Positions 39,549 to 48,804 of a stretch of DNA of 64,000 bases are shown piece after piece. The notes under the pieces are model-generated. The model ran no database searches and had not been told where the DNA came from. It saw only the letters and a list, made by a program, of their open reading frames with translations. A program made the translations under genes and the position numbers. Source of the stretch: JADGRA01 sp052143535 (GTDB lineage Bacteria; Myxococcota; Myxococcia; Myxococcales; Myxococcaceae); the NCBI GenBank assembly GCA_052143535.1, contig JBKQSS010000056.1:1-64000 (forward strand). The letters run 5' to 3'. The first letter of the stretch is position 1; every line of letters begins with the position of its first letter.

Positions 39549-40562
39549 TCAGTTGAAGTTGTACTGAATGGTGATGAGGGCCTGCACCGAGGAGACGAAT
39601 ATTTGCGTGGCCCCAATGACCGGCGCCCGCTGGTAAATGATTTCTAAACCCACGTTGAGGGGCTTCACGTCGGTGTAGAAAATCCCGGTTTGGTAGCGGA
39701 ACTGGCGAAAGCTGGTCGAGTCGACGCTGAACTGGGTTTGAAACCCGAGGAGAAAACCAATCGGCACCCCGCACGCCGGCTTCAAGTCGAAGTCAAACAC
39801 ACCGTTGCTGGCCAGCGTGTTGGTGGAGTTGGTTGTGTTGCCGGCGCTGTTGGTGCTGGTCGCGTTGGTGTAGAGGTAGGCGAGCGAGAAGGTAAGGCCC
39901 ACCCACTTCTGAATCGCCCAGGCCCCGACGAAGGCCGGCTGAAGTGAGTAGGAGCCGGCACTGGTGATGGGAGACACCACATTGCCGCTGTCGATGCTGT
40001 CCTGCACCGACTTGAGGATGTTGAAGAAGACGGATGGCCCGATGGTGAAGTCGAGCGAACCCCCCAGCCGGACGTTGTCTCCCAGCTTGAAGCTCACCGT
40101 GGTGCCCAGCCCTCCGCGCCCGAAGGCATTGGTGCCGACGGCGGCCGCCCCGCTGCCATTGACGCCGCTGTAGACGATGAGCTCGACGTCTGTACGCACC
40201 GCCCACCAGGGGAGAAAGCCGTACTGGTAGTCGATGAATTGCGCGTAGGCCCCGACTTCGTAGTTGGCGAGGCTCACCGGGTTGCCGGCAATGTCAAAGA
40301 CGTGCCCTGACGCCGTCCCGTAGCCGAACCCCGTCTCGGAGGCGACGTAGGTCGAGACGAAAGGGTCCAGGCTGAAGCGCGAGGGGATGAAGTTGTGCCC
40401 GGCCAGCTCGCGCCGAAGCTCCGGGCTGTCGGTGGCGGAAGCGGAGGCGTCGCCCTCGCTGTCCGCCCAGGCCGGGAGTACGCACAGCAGGGGTAACAGA
40501 AGCGCCACTGCCCTAAAGGCCCGGCGCGCTCCAGAAGGCCCCTGCTTTTTTGGTAATTCCAC
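39549..40562 (-). CDS. Predicted outer-membrane beta-barrel protein
   Basis: A 337-residue exported protein beginning at GTG 40562, with GGAGGAG just upstream. The signal VALLLPLLCVLPAWADS is followed by about 290 residues of alternating strands with aromatic girdles (FIPSRFSLDPFVSTYV, YQYGFLPWWAVRTDVEL, LTFSLAYLYTN) and a C-terminal FN ending (ITIQYNFN), the usual terminus of an outer-membrane barrel. No named family is recognised. It lies 110 bases downstream of rsmA on the same strand. Confidence 0.72.
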   Translation of the reverse strand: MELPKKQGPSGARRAFRAVALLLPLLCVLPAWADSEGDASASATDSPELRRELAGHNFIPSRFSLDPFVSTYVASETGFGYGTASGHVFDIAGNPVSLANYEVGAYAQFIDYQYGFLPWWAVRTDVELIVYSGVNGSGAAAVGTNAFGRGGLGTTVSFKLGDNVRLGGSLDFTIGPSVFFNILKSVQDSIDSGNVVSPITSAGSYSLQPAFVGAWAIQKWVGLTFSLAYLYTNATSTNSAGNTTNSTNTLASNGVFDFDLKPACGVPIGFLLGFQTQFSVDSTSFRQFRYQTGIFYTDVKPLNVGLEIIYQRAPVIGATQIFVSSVQALITIQYNFN

Positions 40563-40672
40563 TGCTCCTCCTGGTTTGCGTCGGCACTTCGACGCGCGCA
40601 CCCTACCCCAGCCGCCAACTCCACGGGCAGGCCCAAGTCCCGAAAAAAACGTGCGCGCCAACAGTCGGCCGG

Positions 40673-41500
40673 CTAACGGCGCCCGGCCAGGGCGCGCTCC
40701 ACCGCGGCAAACTCCTCGACACTCAGCGTCTCCGCGCGGCGGCCAGCGTCCACGCCGGCGGCGTCGAGAGCCGCCCGCACAGCGGCCCCCGTCCCCAGCG
40801 CCGCGTCTGACTGCAGCGAGTTGAGGACGGTTTTGCGCCGTTGGGCGAAAGCCGCCTTCACCACCCGACGGAAGTGAGCGTCGTCGGAAACCTCGGCCCG
40901 AGGGACGAGCAGCGCGGTAAGCCGAAGCACCGCCGAGTCCACCTGCGGCGGCGGGTGAAAGAGGCGGGCCGGCAGCACGAAGAGGAGGTGGGGCCGGAAG
41001 TAAAGTCCGAGCAGGACACTGAGCAGCCCGTAGGTACGGTTTCCGGGCTCGGCGCACAGGCGCTCGGCGACTTCCTTCTGGACGGTGAAGACGGCCCGGC
41101 TGATGCGGGCGTGTTGCTCCAGCACGCTGAAGAGGATGGGGCTGGTGAGGTGGTAGGGGAGGTTTCCCACCACCGCCACCTTGTCGGCCCCGGCCAGCCG
41201 AGCGAAGTCCACCTGGGCCGCGTTGGCCGCCACCACTGTGAGCCGCTCGCTCTTGAGCTCGCCGAGGGCCTCCACCATGTCTCGGTCGCGCTCCACCGCC
41301 GTCACCTTGGCGCCCGTCTCGAGCAAGAAGCGCGTCAGGTGTCCCAAGCCAGGGCCCAGCTCCACCACCGGCTCGCCCGGTAGCAGCTGGAGCGCGGCGC
41401 AAATGCGCTCCAGCGCGTCCGGGTCGCCGAGGAAATTCTGTCCCCAGCTGTACTTCGGGCGCAGCCCTCGACGGCTGAGAATGGAGCGCGGGGACTCCAC
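40673..41500 (-). CDS. rsmA: 16S rRNA adenine-N6,N6-dimethyltransferase
   Basis: Dimethylates two adjacent adenosines in the 3'-terminal helix of 16S rRNA (KsgA). About 275 residues: KYSWGQNFLGDP is the family start, VVELGPGLGHLTRFLLE is SAM motif I, VVGNLPYHLTSPILF carries the catalytic NLPY motif, and FRRVVKAAFAQRRKTVLNSL is the C-terminal signature. GTG 41500 begins one base after the tsaD stop, so the two genes are probably coupled. Confidence 0.95.
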   Translation of the reverse strand: MESPRSILSRRGLRPKYSWGQNFLGDPDALERICAALQLLPGEPVVELGPGLGHLTRFLLETGAKVTAVERDRDMVEALGELKSERLTVVAANAAQVDFARLAGADKVAVVGNLPYHLTSPILFSVLEQHARISRAVFTVQKEVAERLCAEPGNRTYGLLSVLLGLYFRPHLLFVLPARLFHPPPQVDSAVLRLTALLVPRAEVSDDAHFRRVVKAAFAQRRKTVLNSLQSDAALGTGAAVRAALDAAGVDAGRRAETLSVEEFAAVERALAGRR

Positions 41501-41501
41501 C

Positions 41502-42500
41502 TCACGGCCTCCAGGCAGCGTCGACGGCCAGGTCCGCCCCGGGCCGCACGCCCCGCCGGTAGGCCTCGTGGCCAGCCACCGCCACCATGGCGCCGTTGTC
41601 CGTGCACAGCCGGGGTGGCGGGAGAAACACGCGGATGTCACGCTCCGCTGCCCGCTCCACGGTGAGCGAGCGGAGGCGGCTGTTGGCCGCGACGCCGCCA
41701 CACAGCACAAGCTTTGGGACGCCGAGGCGGCGAGCCGCCGCCACCGCCTTGTGCGAGAGGGCGTCGGCCACCGCTTCCTGAAAGGAGGCGCAGAGGTCGG
41801 CCAGCGCTTGCCCCTCGGGGACTCCGTTCCGTTGAAGGTGCGCCCGGACGGCCGTCTTCAGTCCGCTGAAGCTCCAGTCCACCACCTCCGGCGCATTCAT
41901 CGCGCGGGGGAAACGGATGGCGCGCGGGTTTCCCCCTTGCGCCAGCGCGTCGATGGCGGCACCGGCCGGGTAGGCCAGCCCCAACAGCCGCCCCACTTTG
42001 TCATAGGCCTCTCCGGCGGCGTCGTCGCGGGTGGTGCCGAGGCGCCGGTACTGCCCGAAGGCCTCCACCAAGTAGAGGCTGGTGTGCCCGCCGGACACCA
42101 CCAGTCCGAGGAAAGGGGGCTCGGGCGCGTCCTCGACGAGGCGAATGGCCAACAGGTGTCCCTCGAGGTGGTTGATGCCCAGCACCGGCACGCCAGTGGC
42201 GGCACCCAGCGCTCGGGCCGTCTGCAGTCCGACCAGGAGCGCCCCCAGCAGCCCCGGGCCAGAGGTGACGGCGATGAGGTCGAGCTCGCTCAACGCCACG
42301 CCCGCTCTGGCCAGCGCCGCGTCCACCACCGGCAGCACCTGCACCACGTGGTTGCGGCTGGCCAACTCGGGCACCACCCCGCCCCAGCGCCGGTGGATGT
42401 CTACCTGGGTGGAGATGACGTCCGAGCGCGCACGTCGGCCGTCCTCCACCACCGCGGCGGCAGTCTCATCACACGACGTCTCGAGGCCCAGGACGAGCAC
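41502..42500 (-). CDS. tsaD: tRNA threonylcarbamoyladenosine transferase TsaD
   Basis: Transfers threonylcarbamoyl from its adenylate to A37 of ANN-decoding tRNAs, with TsaB and TsaE. A 332-residue ASKHA-fold protein with GLETSCDETAAAVV at the N-terminus, the metal-binding INHLEGH (His111, His115), VSGGHTSLYLV, and GLAYPAGAAIDALA. The GTG start at 42500 follows the response-regulator gene by eleven bases; rsmA follows immediately, so the three may share a transcript. Confidence 0.96.
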   Translation of the reverse strand: MLVLGLETSCDETAAAVVEDGRRARSDVISTQVDIHRRWGGVVPELASRNHVVQVLPVVDAALARAGVALSELDLIAVTSGPGLLGALLVGLQTARALGAATGVPVLGINHLEGHLLAIRLVEDAPEPPFLGLVVSGGHTSLYLVEAFGQYRRLGTTRDDAAGEAYDKVGRLLGLAYPAGAAIDALAQGGNPRAIRFPRAMNAPEVVDWSFSGLKTAVRAHLQRNGVPEGQALADLCASFQEAVADALSHKAVAAARRLGVPKLVLCGGVAANSRLRSLTVERAAERDIRVFLPPPRLCTDNGAMVAVAGHEAYRRGVRPGADLAVDAAWRP

Positions 42501-42511
42501 GCCGAAGGCGT

Positions 42512-44848
42512 TTAGCGTGCGTGGCCGCGCCGCGCCACCTCCGGGCCCAGTGCCCGGACGACGTCCCGGACTTCGCGCGCCCAGCGGTCATTGGGCGCGA
42601 GCTCCAGGTACGTCCGGTAGGACTCCAGCGCCGGAGCGTACTGGCCGTTGAATTGCTGCGCAGCGCCGAGGAAGAGCCAGGCCCGGGGCCGGTTGGCGTC
42701 CGCCCGCAGCACCTCCGTCAGCAACTGCGCGGCCTCGCTGTAGCTACCGGCCGCGCCGCTGGAGTTGACGATGGCGCCCCCCAGTCCCTCTTTGGCCTCG
42801 AGGGAGGAAGGCTTCATTGCCAGCGCCCGGCGGTACTGCACCGCCGCCGCCGCGAAGTCCCCTTTGGCCGTGGCGCGTGCACCCTCCTCGAGGCAGTGGC
42901 GAAAATCGGCCTCCGGCGAGTCGGCCGGCGCCGCCGTCTCCGACGCCGAAGCAGCCGGGGTGGGGGTGGCCCCGGCCAGCGCATTGGCCAGTGCACTGGT
43001 GGCGGCAGCCGCCTCCGGAGGGGCCGGCGGCGGCTGCCCAGCGGCAAGGCTTGGGGAGGGAGCCGCCGCGCGCAGACGCCACACCAGCGCCAGGCCGGAG
43101 AGGGCCAGCAGCGCGACGACGAGCAGGACGCTGCGGCCGCGCCTCCGGCCGCGGCTGGCGAGCGCGCGCTCCTCGTCCACCAACTGCGCGGCCTCCACCG
43201 CCTCCTCCGCCGTGGGTGCGGCCCGTGAAGGGGCCCCGGCCCAAGGGGAAGGCTCAGCGGACAGAGCCGAGGCAGAGGCCAGCGGCGCCGCCTCGTCAAG
43301 AGGTGCTGCCGCCGGCCTCGCCTCGGGCCCGGTGCTGGCCGCCTCGGCACTGGAGGACGGCGTGTCGAAGCGGGCGAGGACGGTGGCCGGCTCGAGGGGT
43401 TGGGCCTCGGCCGCCCCGCCGAAGCGCGCCGGGCGCTCGGGGCTGGGCGCAAGCGGCGTGGAAGGCACGAGCTTCGGCTGGGCAGGTAGAAGGTTGGGGG
43501 GGGCGGTGGGCTTAGAGGCCCTGGCCAACGGCACCGGCCCCCAGCTGGATGCAACCTCCCCTGCGCCCGAGTCGCCCGAGCCGGCCTCCAAAAGCTTCTG
43601 CTTCGCCTGGTCCATGGCACTGGACGCCGCCTCCTCAGGCTGCACGGACGGGGCCGGCGGCTCCCGCCCGGCGAAATGCAGCACGCGGGCACCGCGCTCG
43701 CCGCCGCTTTGGACAGGGCCGATTGGGGCCGCGCTGGGTTGTGCCCGGGGCAACAGCGGAAGCTCCGGCTCGGCGTTGGCCAGCTCGGCCGCCACCGCCT
43801 CCAACTCCGGCCGGACCAGCGCCGGGGCCGACACCGGCGCAGGCGGGGCTGGCGGCCGGGCCAGCCACTCCTCGAAGGCCGGACGCCGTGCGTCGCGCTC
43901 TCCGGCGGTCGTGCTTCCCAACTCGCGAATCAGGCCTTCGAAGTACAGCTTGCTAATAATCCCGAGTGCGGCCAGGTCCTCAAAGTTGGAGTCCTCCACC
44001 ACCCGCGCCAGCGTCCGACGTCCGTCGAAGAGGCGCAGCAGCGCATTCACTTCGTCCGGGACTTCGCTCAGCCGCTCGGCCAGCTGGCGGTAGTCAATCT
44101 CGAAGATGGTTTCCAAAGCGGGCAGCTGCTCCAGCATCCGCCCCCATTCATCCAGCCGCCGCATTCCCTCCAGGAGGAGTCCCTGGGTGGAGACTTCAAT
44201 TCGGTCGGGGCGCTCGACGGGCTCGAACTGGACGTCAAACTTCCCCTCGAAAGTATTCAACACCCGGTAGAAGGCATTCTCCCCGACGAGTTTGTCGAGC
44301 TCGGCGTCCACCACCCGGCCGTCCCGGAAATAGATGGCCCCGGTGTGCGCTCCCTCGATGCTGACTTTCCCTGTCTTGCGGCCGACCTCGAAGGTTTGCA
44401 CCAAATCCACCACGCCCATGTCGGCCAAGCTTCCGGAGAACCCCCCCCGCGTCTCGCGGCGCTCGAAGCGCTCATCGGCCTTTTGCAGAATCATCTTCAT
44501 CCGCGTCACAATTTCCCGGATGTAGATGGGTTTGGTGAGGTAGTCCTCGCCTCCCAACTCCAGCCCCCGCACCTTCTCTTCCAGCGTTTTCTGGCTGCTG
44601 AGGAAGACGAAGGGGATATTTTCGAAACGCGGGTCCGCCTTCAGGCGTCGGCACAGCTCGAAGCCGTCGAATTCCGCGAGCCGAGTGTCAGACAGCACCA
44701 AGTCCGGGGAGCTGATTTGCACCTTTTCCAGGGCGTCCCGCCCGTTGACGGCAGTGGTGACCTGGAAGCCGGCCTTCTTCAGGCTGACCTCCATCACCCG
44801 CAGGTTTTTTGCGTCTCCGTCGACCAGGAGCAGGTGCTGCTTGGCCAC
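42512..44848 (-). CDS. Response regulator with DUF4388, transmembrane and TPR regions
   Basis: A 778-residue protein from GTG 44848, with AAGGTGGG upstream. Residues 1-120 are a receiver domain (LLLVDGDAKNLRVM, phospho-acceptor Asp54 in DLVLSDTRLAEFDG, and the DYLTKP Lys near 109). Residues about 145-370 hold a DUF4388 (PATAN-type) domain (GSLADMGVVDLVQTFEVGRKTGKVSI) and a following helical region. A Pro/Ala-rich linker leads to a transmembrane helix (VLLVVALLALSGLALVWRL), placing the last 150 residues, with TPR motifs (ARATAKGDFAAAAVQYRRAL), outside. A receiver in the cytoplasm joined to TPRs across the membrane is unusual. Partner unknown. Confidence 0.85.
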   Translation of the reverse strand: MAKQHLLLVDGDAKNLRVMEVSLKKAGFQVTTAVNGRDALEKVQISSPDLVLSDTRLAEFDGFELCRRLKADPRFENIPFVFLSSQKTLEEKVRGLELGGEDYLTKPIYIREIVTRMKMILQKADERFERRETRGGFSGSLADMGVVDLVQTFEVGRKTGKVSIEGAHTGAIYFRDGRVVDAELDKLVGENAFYRVLNTFEGKFDVQFEPVERPDRIEVSTQGLLLEGMRRLDEWGRMLEQLPALETIFEIDYRQLAERLSEVPDEVNALLRLFDGRRTLARVVEDSNFEDLAALGIISKLYFEGLIRELGSTTAGERDARRPAFEEWLARPPAPPAPVSAPALVRPELEAVAAELANAEPELPLLPRAQPSAAPIGPVQSGGERGARVLHFAGREPPAPSVQPEEAASSAMDQAKQKLLEAGSGDSGAGEVASSWGPVPLARASKPTAPPNLLPAQPKLVPSTPLAPSPERPARFGGAAEAQPLEPATVLARFDTPSSSAEAASTGPEARPAAAPLDEAAPLASASALSAEPSPWAGAPSRAAPTAEEAVEAAQLVDEERALASRGRRRGRSVLLVVALLALSGLALVWRLRAAAPSPSLAAGQPPPAPPEAAAATSALANALAGATPTPAASASETAAPADSPEADFRHCLEEGARATAKGDFAAAAVQYRRALAMKPSSLEAKEGLGGAIVNSSGAAGSYSEAAQLLTEVLRADANRPRAWLFLGAAQQFNGQYAPALESYRTYLELAPNDRWAREVRDVVRALGPEVARRGHAR

Positions 44849-45028
44849 GCGCGTGCACCCACCTTCACCGCCCCCAGGGCGAAGTCGTCCCGGGGAGTCT
44901 CCCGGGGATGATTGTGGGCGCATGCACCGCGCGTCAACGATTCCCGGAGTGGGGGACTCGGCGCCCTGGTGCCCCTGGGGTTGCGCGAGCGCCTTGACAC
45001 CCTGCCGGCCGACTGCTTGAGGGGAGGT

Positions 45029-45364
45029 ATGAGTGGGGCTGAGCAGCGCCGGCATGTCCGCCGCGCGGTGAGCGTGGAGTTTCACGGCAAGGACGCCGGG
45101 GGCGAAGGCGAGCTCACCCTGGTCGGGGCGGACCTCTCCGCTGGCGGCACCTTCCTCCGCTGTGACGTGCTGCTCGAGCCGGGCGAGACGCTGGCCCTGG
45201 AGTTTCACCCACCGGGCGGCGCTGCCCCCCTCACCGCACAGGCCCGGGTGGCCTGGGTACGGCGCTTTCCGGACGGGGGCGCGCCACCTGGGATGGGCAT
45301 TGAATTCCTCGCCATGCCCGACGCGGACCGCCGCCTTCTCGAGGCGGCGCTCGGCGCTCGCTAG
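45029..45364 (+). CDS. PilZ-domain protein
   Basis: A 111-residue stand-alone PilZ domain, expected to bind cyclic di-GMP. RRHVRRAVSVEF supplies the RxxxR motif and GADLSAGGTFLRC the D/NxSxxG motif, with the Myxococcus-type variation and the closing GIEFLAMPDADRR. ATG 45029 has GGGGAGG upstream. It is divergent from the response-regulator gene. Confidence 0.88.
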   Translation: MSGAEQRRHVRRAVSVEFHGKDAGGEGELTLVGADLSAGGTFLRCDVLLEPGETLALEFHPPGGAAPLTAQARVAWVRRFPDGGAPPGMGIEFLAMPDADRRLLEAALGAR

Positions 45365-45386
45365 CGCTCCTTCGGACTCGTGTTTT

Positions 45387-48191
45387 TCAGCGGGGCTTCT
45401 TGGCTGGTCCCCCGCGCTTGCGCATCTCAATCAGCCGCAGCTCCTGGCTCGCCTCGAGGTGGCGCGCGTTGGCCTTGAGCGCCTCTCGGAAGTGACGCTC
45501 GGCTCGCTCCACATCCCCTTCCACTCGGGCAATGACGCCGAGTTGGTAGTGGGCCCGGTCGCAAGCCGGGTCTTCCTTCAAGGCGTCCACCATCATCGCC
45601 CGCGCCGCGGCAGCGTCGGACTTGCGGTTGGGGTCCATGTAAATGGCCCAGGCACGGGCGGCCAGGACGTGCGCCCGCGGGTAGAGCCGGTAGGCCTCGG
45701 CGAAGTGCGCTTCTGCCGCAGCATGGTCCCTGCGGCGCAGCGCCGCCTCGCCGGCCTTGTAGGCCTCGGCCGACTCGGCCTGGTCCCGGACGGGCGGCCC
45801 GCTGGCCAGCGCGGCCATCTCCTTGGCGTGGGTGGCCCGGCGCTCGTCGTCCAAGAGGAACTCTTGCGCTTCGCGCAACGAGTCGAAGATGGCGGTGGCC
45901 TGCGGGACGAGGTCCCCCAGCGCGGGCGGGAGCCGGTCCGGATGGAAAACCTTCACCAAGTCCAGGAAGGCGGCCTTCACCTGGGGGCGGCTCGCCTCGA
46001 GGTGTAGGCCGAGGATGTCAAAGCGGTTGCGCTCCCCGGAGAGGCCCACAAAGCGCTGCTCAATCTGTCGGGCCAACCCCTGCTCGGCGGGGGTGCGTGG
46101 GCCAATGGCGACCGGGACGGGCGCCGGCGTCGGCTCGAGCGGTGTGGCGGTACCCATGGTGCGCGGGGGGCGGGAGACCAGCGAGCCGAGGTTTTGGATG
46201 GCGCGCCGGAGCAGCCGCTGCCGCCGCTCGCGCGCTGCTTCCCCGGGCACCCCGCCGGAGGGGGTGAGGGCGGGCGTGGCCTCGAAAGGAGGGGGAATCG
46301 GCTGCGGCGGCTCCTGCACCGGAGGCAGCGTCTCCATCTGCCAGGCGCCGGCGTCTGCAGAGGCCTGGAGAATGGCGTCGACCGGCACGTCGGTGTGGGT
46401 GACCGCCTCCTGGCCGAGGCCCACCAGGGACGAGAGGTGGGCGTCCACGTTGGCCAGCGCCTCCTCGAAGGACGCCGGCGCTGGGGCGGGCCCCGCCGGC
46501 GGCTCCTGGACGAGACGCCACAAGTCCTCCTCGGCCTTCCCCGCGTCGGGCCCCAGGTGCAAAGGCGGCCGTGAGGCCTCCCCTTTCGGCACCGCGGCCG
46601 CCTCGGCTGCCCCGCGCGCTGCTGAGGACAACACCCCCTCGGTGGCCGCCAGCCACGTCTCCGCCGGGCCCGCCGCGCCGGCGCGCCGCAGTGCCTCCGT
46701 CATCTCCTCCACCAGCTCTGCCGGGCTGCGGGGCGCCGGTGGGACTTCGGCGTCGGCGAAGAGAAGGATGGGCTCGGACTGCGCCGTCCCGTCCTCCGGG
46801 GAGGGCATGGGGACGACCTCCACCGACTCCGCTGCCTGAAGCAACGTCTCCGAAGCAGCCCGGTCATCCTGGTCCGAGCCCCAGATGGGCGTTGAGCCCC
46901 GAGGAAACGAAGCACCCTCGGACTGCGCTTCTGCCTCGGAGAGCACCGGCGGCTCGAGTGCGGCGAAGGGCCGAAGCGTGTCCCGGCGTTTGGGCACAGC
47001 CCCCGGCGTCTCCGGAGCGCTGAGGGTGAGCGGCTCCTCGGTCGTGCTGCGGGAAGGGGCTGGCCCCTCGTCGCGGAGCGACTGGAATGTCTTCTGGGTG
47101 TTGGTGCGACCTCCTCGGGTGTGCACCACCGCCGGGCGGAGGGTGTCCGGCTCGAGCACCGGGCCGCCGGCAATCGCTTCGGCCACGGTGATGCGCGGTA
47201 CCTCCTCCGCGCTCGGCTGGGGGAAGGCTGGGTCGGTGGACTCAAGCGGGGGGAGCGGCCCGATGCCGGTGGCGGTGACGGCCGGTGGGGCTTCCCGCAC
47301 CAGCGTGTCCGCCAGCGCCACCTCAATGGGGGTGTCTCTGCGGGGCACGCTGGCTTGGGCCTCGCGCCAGGCGGCTTCGGCGGCACGCGCCGCCTCGAGT
47401 GCCCGACGCGCTTGCTCCGCCCGTTGCCGCTGCTCGGCGCGCCGAGCCTCCTCGGCGTTGCGCGCGGACTCGATGGCGGCCCGCGCCACGTTGCGACGGG
47501 CCTCTTCCTCGGCGCGGCGGGCCTCTGCTTCGCGCTCCATGGCGACGCGCGCTTCCCAGCCGGCGGCATCCAGAATCTCCACCCGGCCGTCATGCTGGAG
47601 CAGCCGCAAAAGCGCCGCCTCGCCGGGTTGCAACTCGCCTGCCGGGTGGAAGGTGGAAAACCGCTCGAGGAGGCTCCGCTCCTCTTCGGAGAGGAGCCAA
47701 CCCGCGCACTCCTCCACCTCTCGGCAGTACACCAAAGCGTCGGCCGGCAAGGGCCCCAGTGTCTCGAAGGCGGCGCGGACGGCCCTCGCCCCGGAAACTC
47801 TCGGCACGCCGGCGTCCACCAGCGCGGGCATGAAGGTGGCCTCCCCACCGTAACTCACCAGGCGGCGCACCGAGGCCAGCGTCTGCACCTCCTCGGCGAC
47901 GGCGGCATTTGCGCCGCAGATGCTCAGAAGTGCAGGCGAGTTGGGCCCAGCAGCACCTTCCGCCCACAGGGCGTCCAGTGTCGGCAAGTCCAGCCCACCG
48001 GCCGTGAGGAGGGCCTGCGCCAATGTCTGGTAGCCGAAGTCGAGCCGCGCGCCGACCACGTCCCCGGCCTGCAGGTACAGCCGGGCCTCCGTCCCCCGCG
48101 AGGAAAACGTCAACCAGCCGGTGGCGTGCTCGCGCGCGGCGCGGAAGAGCGCGTCCGCGGCGGGGGGAGGGAGGGAGGTGCGGGACTCCAT
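45387..48191 (-). CDS. DUF4388-like, J-domain and TPR protein
   Basis: A 934-residue protein from ATG 48191 (AAGGAATT upstream). Residues about 8-190 resemble DUF4388 (FRAAREHATGWLTFSSRGTEARLYLQAGDVV). Residues about 195-260 are a charged helical region (EEARRAEQRQRAEQARRALE), probably a coiled coil. A Pro/Glu/Ala-rich region of about 400 residues follows. A J domain follows near 725-790 with its HPD at 750-752 (LVKVFHPDRLPP), suggesting stimulation of a DnaK-type chaperone, and the C-terminus carries TPR motifs (AEAYKAGEAALRRRDHAAAEAHFAEA). Similar multi-domain proteins occur in myxobacterial signalling or motility loci; function unknown. Convergent with the PilZ gene. Confidence 0.78.
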   Translation of the reverse strand: MESRTSLPPPAADALFRAAREHATGWLTFSSRGTEARLYLQAGDVVGARLDFGYQTLAQALLTAGGLDLPTLDALWAEGAAGPNSPALLSICGANAAVAEEVQTLASVRRLVSYGGEATFMPALVDAGVPRVSGARAVRAAFETLGPLPADALVYCREVEECAGWLLSEEERSLLERFSTFHPAGELQPGEAALLRLLQHDGRVEILDAAGWEARVAMEREAEARRAEEEARRNVARAAIESARNAEEARRAEQRQRAEQARRALEAARAAEAAWREAQASVPRRDTPIEVALADTLVREAPPAVTATGIGPLPPLESTDPAFPQPSAEEVPRITVAEAIAGGPVLEPDTLRPAVVHTRGGRTNTQKTFQSLRDEGPAPSRSTTEEPLTLSAPETPGAVPKRRDTLRPFAALEPPVLSEAEAQSEGASFPRGSTPIWGSDQDDRAASETLLQAAESVEVVPMPSPEDGTAQSEPILLFADAEVPPAPRSPAELVEEMTEALRRAGAAGPAETWLAATEGVLSSAARGAAEAAAVPKGEASRPPLHLGPDAGKAEEDLWRLVQEPPAGPAPAPASFEEALANVDAHLSSLVGLGQEAVTHTDVPVDAILQASADAGAWQMETLPPVQEPPQPIPPPFEATPALTPSGGVPGEAARERRQRLLRRAIQNLGSLVSRPPRTMGTATPLEPTPAPVPVAIGPRTPAEQGLARQIEQRFVGLSGERNRFDILGLHLEASRPQVKAAFLDLVKVFHPDRLPPALGDLVPQATAIFDSLREAQEFLLDDERRATHAKEMAALASGPPVRDQAESAEAYKAGEAALRRRDHAAAEAHFAEAYRLYPRAHVLAARAWAIYMDPNRKSDAAAARAMMVDALKEDPACDRAHYQLGVIARVEGDVERAERHFREALKANARHLEASQELRLIEMRKRGGPAKKPR

Positions 48192-48216
48192 AGCCAATTC
48201 CTTAAAGAGCGCCAGT

Positions 48217-48684
48217 CTAGCCGAGCTGGCGCAACGCCTCGTACGTCCCGACGCCGGCAGCGGTGGAGAGGTTGAGACTGCGCCGGCCTGAAAGCATGGG
48301 GATGGACACCGGGACGCCCTCCCCCCCTCGCAACAGGGGCTCGGGCAGGCCAGCCGTCTCCGAGCCAAAAACCAGGTGGTCTCCGGCCTGAAAGCGCAGC
48401 TCCCACAGCGAGGTGGAAGCATGCCCGGTGAAGAGAAAGCGCCGGGCCAGCGGGTGTGCGGCGACGTAGGTGTCCCAGCTGGGGTAGAGCGCCAGGAAGA
48501 CGTGCTCCCAGTAGTCCAACCCGGCACGCTTTAGCTCCCGGTCGGCAATGGAAAACCCCAGCGGCTCCACCAGCACCAGGCGACAGCCGGTCACCGCGCA
48601 CAGCCGGGCGATGTTGCCGGTGTTGGGCGGAATTTGTGGCGCCACCAACACCAGGTGCAATGGTCGCTCAAGGGGATGGAGCAT
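48217..48684 (-). CDS. trmL: tRNA (cytidine/uridine-34-2'-O)-methyltransferase TrmL
   Basis: Methylates the wobble ribose of leucine tRNAs. About 155 residues, the short SPOUT form: LHLVLVAPQIPPNTGNIARLCAVTG, GLDYWEH, VFGSETAGLPE and IPMLSGRRSLNLSTAAGVGTYE are the motifs. ATG 48684 gives the usual length. It lies 25 bases upstream of the J-domain gene on the same strand and is divergent from the PP2C gene. Confidence 0.93.
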   Translation of the reverse strand: MLHPLERPLHLVLVAPQIPPNTGNIARLCAVTGCRLVLVEPLGFSIADRELKRAGLDYWEHVFLALYPSWDTYVAAHPLARRFLFTGHASTSLWELRFQAGDHLVFGSETAGLPEPLLRGGEGVPVSIPMLSGRRSLNLSTAAGVGTYEALRQLG

Positions 48685-48804
48685 GTTCGTGTCCCACCCA
48701 GCAAGCCCGACTCCCGAGCCCGGCGCCAGTTTCTGACCGATGAACAACTCTCCGCGGGAACACTTTGCCCTCCCCCTCTGGCTTGGTAGCGTGGTTTGAC
48801 GCTC

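Noticed and set aside
39549..41402. A 617-residue protein running from 41402 to the barrel protein end
   Set aside because: Its first 280 residues are the out-of-frame complement of rsmA with Arg/Gly-rich composition; the signal peptide and ribosome site place the start at GTG 40562.
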